From: Anaerolineae bacterium
GTDB taxonomy: Bacteria > Chloroflexota > Anaerolineae > E26-bin7
Assembly: GCA_029933115.1 (NCBI GenBank)
Contig: JAOZOT010000061.1
Coordinates: forward strand, 1 to 9,050
Reading direction: 5' to 3'
DNA: 9,050 nt
Position numbers and translations under genes: made by a program. How positions within the stretch are numbered: the first letter of the stretch is position 1; each line of letters starts with the position of its first letter. Positions 5,991 to 9,050 of this stretch are shown here, piece after piece. A model generated the notes under the pieces. That model was not told the origin of the DNA and did no database searches. It saw only the letters and a list, made by a program, of their open reading frames with translations.

Positions 5991-6705
5991 TCGCTGCCAT
6001 TGCCAGAACCAGTACCTCGCTCATCTCGCAGAGGGCTCCATAAGTATCGCCTGTCAGTCCGCCCAGGACTTTTGTAAGGGCCCGGCCAAGTAAAGTGGCT
6101 GTCAGCCAGAGACAAACCAGGATGGCCAACCCCCAGAGTTGGAGGAAGAAAGCCGCAGCCAGGGCTTGTCCTGTAGCCAAAGCAAGCTCCCACAGCCCGC
6201 TGTGGTCTTTGAAAATGCTGCCCGTTCCCCCTGGTCGAGCTGAGGGGAAAGCCCAGATGGCGTAGACCATAACCCAGCGTGCCAGTGCAGGAGCCAGCAA
6301 AAGTCCTGGCCCACGCCAGGGCGAGCCCAGCTCGTTGACGAAGGCCAACTTTAGGATCAGCAGGCAGAGGATAGCTACCCCCCCGAAGGTTCCCAGACGG
6401 CTGTCTTTCATGATTGCCAGCCGTTCCTCTCGGCTGTGGCCGCCGCGCAGACCATCAACAGTGTCGGCCAAGCCGTCCAAATGCAACCCCCCGGTCAGGA
6501 AGGCCCACAGCACTATCAGCACTGCACTGACCGGCAGGCGTGACCAGATCTTCCCCAGCAGTGTGTCAGCCAGGACAAGGATGGACCCCAGAAGTATCCC
6601 CACCAAAGGGAAATAGGCCGTGGAACGGCCTATTTCCTCCTGTGATGCATCTCTGGCTGGCAGCGGTATGAAGGTCAAGAAGCGCACCGCCTCCAGAAAG
6701 CTCAT
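5974..6705 (-). CDS. cobS: Adenosylcobinamide-GDP ribazoletransferase (cobalamin synthase) CobS
   Basis: An integral membrane enzyme that joins adenosylcobinamide-GDP (made by CobU) to alpha-ribazole or its 5'-phosphate (from CobT), closing the nucleotide loop of the cobamide. The 243 residues match the family length. The polytopic helices carry the three family motifs: GGLHLDGLADTVDGL (72-86), with the acidic residues D77, D81 and D84 expected to bind Mg; MKDSRLGTFG (99-108); and GGLTGDTYGALCEMSE (215-230). The ATG at 6705 follows the cobT stop by three bases, so translation is probably coupled; its own ribosome-binding site (GGGGT) is weak. A strong RNA hairpin lies 69-97 bases into the gene. 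It is the last gene of the operon and ends in the palindrome shared with the regulator gene. Confidence 0.96.
   Translation of the reverse strand: MSFLEAVRFLTFIPLPARDASQEEIGRSTAYFPLVGILLGSILVLADTLLGKIWSRLPVSAVLIVLWAFLTGGLHLDGLADTVDGLRGGHSREERLAIMKDSRLGTFGGVAILCLLILKLAFVNELGSPWRGPGLLLAPALARWVMVYAIWAFPSARPGGTGSIFKDHSGLWELALATGQALAAAFFLQLWGLAILVCLWLTATLLGRALTKVLGGLTGDTYGALCEMSEVLVLAMAATRALL
6609..6637 (-). other. Strong hairpin within the start of cobS
   Basis: On the cobS mRNA, GGAAATAGGCCG (6637-6626) and CGGCCTATTTCC (6620-6609) form a perfect 12-bp stem with a 5-nt loop, followed by CTTT. It lies 69-97 bases after the cobS ATG and encodes part of EIGRSTAYFP. A perfect 12-bp stem inside a coding region is uncommon. 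It might pause or attenuate transcription, stabilise or process the message, or be chance. Confidence 0.7.
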
Positions 6706-6708
6706 CGT

Positions 6709-7767
6709 CTACCCCACAGCTTCAGATACGCCGGCGTCGGCGAAGGTGGCCATCTCATTAAGGACCTTGACCGCCGCTTCGACCAGGAAGATGCCCAAGG
6801 CTGCCCCTGTGCCTTCCCCCAGACGCAGGTTGAGGTTGAGCAAAGGGGTGAGCCCCAGTCGCTTCAGCACCAGGCGATGTCCCAATTCCACCGAGAGATG
6901 AGCGGCGATGAGGTAGTCTTTGACCTGGGGGGCGAGTTCGGCGGCGATGAGAGCCCCCGCCCCAGAGATAAAGCCGTCAATGACCACAGGCAGGTGGTGG
7001 GCTGCTGCTCCAAGGACGACCCCGGCGATGCCGCCGATCTCCAGGCCCCCCACCTTGGCCAGTACGTCCAACGGATCGGCCGGATTGGGGCGATTGACGG
7101 CCAGGGCTCGTTCGATGGTCTCGACTTTGTGGGCCAATTGCTCGTCGCCGATCCCCGTACCGCGCCCGGTCACATCGGCCACGGGAGCCCCCGTGAGGGC
7201 GGCGACGACGGCGCTGGAGGGCGTGGTGTTGCCAATGCCCATATCACCCGTGCCCACGATGTCCATCCCCCGTCTCAATTCTGACTCCACTATTTCAATT
7301 CCGGCCTCAATGGCCTGGATGGCTTCCTCACGGCTCATGGCCGGCCCCTGGGCCATGTTCTTCGTCCCGTAGGCCACTTTTTTGTTCAATAATTTGGGAT
7401 GGGGCTCAAGCTCGGTGGCCACGCCCATGTCCACTACCACTACCCTGGCTCCCACGTGGCGGGCCAATACGTTGATCCCCGCTCCTCCCCGCAAAAAGTT
7501 GTAGACCATTTGGGCTGTGACTTCTTGAGGGAAGAGGCTCACCCCTTCAGTGGCCACGCCGTGGTCGCCGGCCATAGTGACGATCACCTTGTCTTGGATC
7601 CTCGGTTGAGCTAGGCCCGTGATGCCGGCCACTTTGACCGACAGTTCTTCCAGAAGGCCAAGGCTGCCTTGTGGTTTGGTGAGATTATCCTGGCGGGCCT
7701 GAGCCTGGCGCATGGCTCCTTCGTTGAGGGGCTCGATGCCCCTGATGGTGCTCTGTAGTTTATCCAT
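6709..7767 (-). CDS. cobT: Nicotinate-nucleotide--dimethylbenzimidazole phosphoribosyltransferase CobT
   Basis: A cytosolic enzyme that moves the phosphoribosyl group of nicotinate mononucleotide onto 5,6-dimethylbenzimidazole or another lower-ligand base, giving the alpha-ribotide used by CobS. The 352 residues are full length. Motifs are LTKPQGSLGLLEEL (29-42), AGDHGVATEGVSLFPQEVT (66-84), GDMGIGNTTPSSA (174-186), GRGTGIGD (201-208), and LRLGEGTGA (314-322). Within the last, E318 matches the catalytic-base Glu (E317 in the Salmonella enzyme). The fourth motif usually reads GEMGIGNTT; here Asp175 replaces the Glu. The ATG at 7767 lies inside the bioY end (8-bp overlap), implying translational coupling. 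No gene for making dimethylbenzimidazole (bluB or bzaA-F) is in the window, so the base may be imported or made elsewhere. Confidence 0.97.
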   Translation of the reverse strand: MDKLQSTIRGIEPLNEGAMRQAQARQDNLTKPQGSLGLLEELSVKVAGITGLAQPRIQDKVIVTMAGDHGVATEGVSLFPQEVTAQMVYNFLRGGAGINVLARHVGARVVVVDMGVATELEPHPKLLNKKVAYGTKNMAQGPAMSREEAIQAIEAGIEIVESELRRGMDIVGTGDMGIGNTTPSSAVVAALTGAPVADVTGRGTGIGDEQLAHKVETIERALAVNRPNPADPLDVLAKVGGLEIGGIAGVVLGAAAHHLPVVIDGFISGAGALIAAELAPQVKDYLIAAHLSVELGHRLVLKRLGLTPLLNLNLRLGEGTGAALGIFLVEAAVKVLNEMATFADAGVSEAVG

Positions 7768-8371
7768 AGGGCCTCCCCCGGATGGACTCCAGCCACTGCT
7801 GCCCTCCCTCTTTCACCCCGGCTACCGCCAGTGCCTTGGCCACGTCCACAGCGATGAAGGGTAGAACCCCCAGCTTCCAGGCCTGGATCAGGCAGGATGA
7901 GGGCGCCAGATGGTTGACCATTCTCAGCCACGCGGCGAGCCAGAGCGCGCCGCAGAGATAGATGACGGCCACGCCGCCGAGAGACGCCAGAAAGGTTGCT
8001 GTTTTCGTGGAAGCGCGCATCTTTGTCGCCAGTTCTCCGACCACAAAGGCGGCGACGACAAAGCCCAGGAGGTACCCTCCCGTCGGCCCGAAAAGGTAGG
8101 CCAGGCCGGCGCCTCCTTTGGCGAAAACGGGCAGGCCCGCCAGCCCTGCAGCCAGGTATTCTGCCTGGCTCAATGCTCCCCGTTTGCTGCCCAGGAGGAG
8201 ACCGGCCAGGAGAGGGAAGAGCACCTGCAACGTCACCGGCACAGGGGTAAAGGGAAGGGGAATGACCACCCGTGCTCCCAGGGCGGTCAGGGCAGCGAAG
8301 AGGGTGATTAACGCCAGTTCCCTGAGAAGGGTCGCTCCTCTCGCTTTTGCGCTAGCACTTATTCCTTGCAT
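7760..8371 (-). CDS. bioY: BioY-family ECF transporter substrate-binding (S) component, inside the cobamide operon
   Basis: A 203-residue integral membrane protein with about six helices. BioY hallmarks are IPLPFTPVPVTLQ (37-49), LLAGLLLGSKRGALSQ (54-69), AAGLAGLPVFA (74-84) and GLAYLFGPTGGYLLGF (89-104), then a late LPFIAVDVAKA (170-180) resembling the family's PF-x-x-x-D-x-x-K helix. BioY proteins capture biotin and usually work with the EcfA/EcfT energising module, which is not in the window; some act alone. The gene overlaps cobU upstream (20 bp) and cobT downstream (8 bp), so it is a built-in operon member. Known families give biotin as the default substrate; the context suggests a cobamide precursor such as a benzimidazole as an alternative (inference). 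The ATG at 8371 has AAAGGAGG eleven bases upstream. Confidence 0.9.
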   Translation of the reverse strand: MQGISASAKARGATLLRELALITLFAALTALGARVVIPLPFTPVPVTLQVLFPLLAGLLLGSKRGALSQAEYLAAGLAGLPVFAKGGAGLAYLFGPTGGYLLGFVVAAFVVGELATKMRASTKTATFLASLGGVAVIYLCGALWLAAWLRMVNHLAPSSCLIQAWKLGVLPFIAVDVAKALAVAGVKEGGQQWLESIRGRPYG

Positions 8372-8945
8372 CCTCGTTGCATCCTCCTTTAATTTTCTGT
8401 GGTATGCCAGCCCACATCACGTAGACCTCGTCTGCTTCGCGGGCGATGCATTGATTGGCCAGGCCGGCCAGGTCTCGGAACACGCGCCCTGTTTTGAAGG
8501 TTGGCACGACTCCCTGGCCCACCTCGTTGGACACCACGATGACTGTGGCTTTGGCTCCTTTGGCTGCCCGAACTAGCTCCTCAACTCGTTCCAGGATCGC
8601 TTTCTCCAACTCGGCCATACTTTCAGTGGGTTCCTCCAGTGGTCCTCTTTCCGCCAGCCAGTTGGTGATGAGGATGGTCAGGCAGTCCACAATCATCACG
8701 GTGTATTCTTCTCCCGCCCTCTGAATCGCCTGGGCGACTTTTGTTGGCGCTTCAATGGTTGCCCACTCAGGGGGGCGAGAGCGCCGGTGCTGCTCGACGC
8801 GAGCTCGCATCTCGTCGTCGCAAGCGACTCCTGTAGCCACATAGGCCACCCGGCCGGCATCTGCGGTGAGCCTTTTGGCCAGTTTTTGGGCGTAGGCGCT
8901 TTTGCCACTGCGCGCGCCACCGAGAACCAGGATCAACTTGCCCAT
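8352..8945 (-). CDS. cobU: Adenosylcobinamide kinase / adenosylcobinamide-phosphate guanylyltransferase CobU
   Basis: A cytosolic bifunctional enzyme that phosphorylates adenosylcobinamide and then attaches GMP, giving adenosylcobinamide-GDP for CobS. From the ATG at 8945 it is 197 residues. The P-loop GGARSGKS spans 9-16. DDEMRARVEQHRRSRP (43-58) carries H53, the family's conserved His and probable guanylylation site. VDCLT follows near 89, and VSNEVGQGVVP and RVFRDLAGLANQ lie in the second half. I chose 8945 because MGKLILVLGGARSGKS is the normal start; the frame extends to 9002, but those 19 extra Arg/Lys-rich residues are not family-like and overlap a probable upstream gene end. The C terminus (GGCNEDARNKC) is encoded by an 11-bp duplication and runs 20 bp into bioY. 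Confidence 0.95.
   Translation of the reverse strand: MGKLILVLGGARSGKSAYAQKLAKRLTADAGRVAYVATGVACDDEMRARVEQHRRSRPPEWATIEAPTKVAQAIQRAGEEYTVMIVDCLTILITNWLAERGPLEEPTESMAELEKAILERVEELVRAAKGAKATVIVVSNEVGQGVVPTFKTGRVFRDLAGLANQCIAREADEVYVMWAGIPQKIKGGCNEDARNKC
8366..8387 (-). repeat. 11-bp tandem duplication at the bioY start
   Basis: TTGCATCCTCG (8366-8376) is followed directly by TTGCATCCTCC (8377-8387). On the bioY strand this gives two GGAGG/GAGG-ATGCAA units in a row. Only the second ATG (8371) opens bioY. The first (8382) abuts the Shine-Dalgarno sequence and opens just seven codons before TAA (8361-8359). The duplication also supplies the last codons of cobU. Confidence 0.65.
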
Positions 8946-8970
8946 CAGAAAGCACGCTCCGGGTATTCTG

Positions 8971-9050
8971 CTACGCCTCTTCTGCCTGCTCGGCCAGCCC
9001 ATCGCCGTCAGGAGGAGGGTAGCGTGAAATGAAAGCGATGATGTCTACAT
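8971..9050 (-). CDS. 3' end of an unidentified gene upstream of cobU
   Basis: On the - strand an open frame enters from the right edge and ends at TAG (8973-8971), 25 bp before the cobU ATG. It gives 25 residues, ...DIIAFISRYPPPDGD... ending GLAEQAEEA. Codon choice and spacing fit the tail of a preceding operon gene. The fragment is too short to name the protein. Chance openness of 80 bp cannot be excluded. Confidence 0.45.
   Translation of the reverse strand, partial: VDIIAFISRYPPPDGDGLAEQAEEA

Noticed and set aside
8946..9002. 19-residue N-terminal extension of CobU
   Set aside because: Arg/Lys-rich, not family-like, no ribosome-binding site at 9002, and the P-loop normally lies right after the Met at 8945.
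9029..9050. Possible + strand gene start (ATG at 9029 after AGGAGGAGG at 9010-9018)
   Set aside because: Only seven codons are visible, and the apparent ribosome-binding site is the complement of three Pro codons in a better-supported - strand frame.
8946..9050. Cobalamin riboswitch upstream of cobU
   Set aside because: The stretch is too short and shows no B12-box-like core; a probable upstream gene end occupies it.

Overview
The window carries ordinary bacterial chromosomal DNA with moderately high G+C. The genes are closely packed, on both strands. A compact cobamide (vitamin B12) nucleotide-loop operon, an orphan receiver protein, a Crp/Fnr regulator without iron-sulfur cysteines, and intergenic hairpin repeats built on GTAGTGRCGRCTTYAG suggest a Chloroflexota-type (Anaerolineae-like) or similar deep-branching, probably uncultured bacterium. 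This is an inference from gene style and repeats; there is no rRNA or other phylogenetic marker except a partial mutS.

Left part, + strand (1-4976): a 5'-truncated mutS enters from the left edge. A single-domain response regulator with a hairpin terminator follows. Next come an unrecognised multi-spanning membrane protein and a fumarylacetoacetate-hydrolase-family enzyme that starts at a TTG codon. These four genes share a strand but show no obvious common pathway.

Middle (4977-5324): a 348-bp gap without an intact gene. It holds nested inverted repeats, a ribosome-binding site plus nine codons that look like the relic of a DUF4058 gene (MPSPFPG... start), and a 59-bp hairpin repeat. A Crp/Fnr-family regulator follows at 5325-5990.

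Right part, - strand (5974-9050): a tightly coupled operon read from right to left, [unknown 3' end]-cobU-bioY-cobT-cobS. CobU, CobT and CobS are the enzymes that activate cobinamide, activate the lower-ligand base and join the two to finish the cobamide. A BioY-family ECF transporter S component sits between them, overlapping both neighbours. This is the most interesting arrangement in the window, because it raises the question of whether this BioY carries biotin or a cobamide precursor. The operon converges on the Crp/Fnr gene, and the two genes overlap by exactly 17 bp that form a perfect palindrome supplying both stop codons.

I found no CRISPR array, insertion sequence, tRNA or rRNA. No wholly new system is demonstrated. 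The best leads are the BioY placement, a strong 12-bp hairpin inside the start of cobS, the shared-stop palindrome, the pyrimidine heptamer repeat inside mutS, and the DUF4058 relic next to hairpin repeats.
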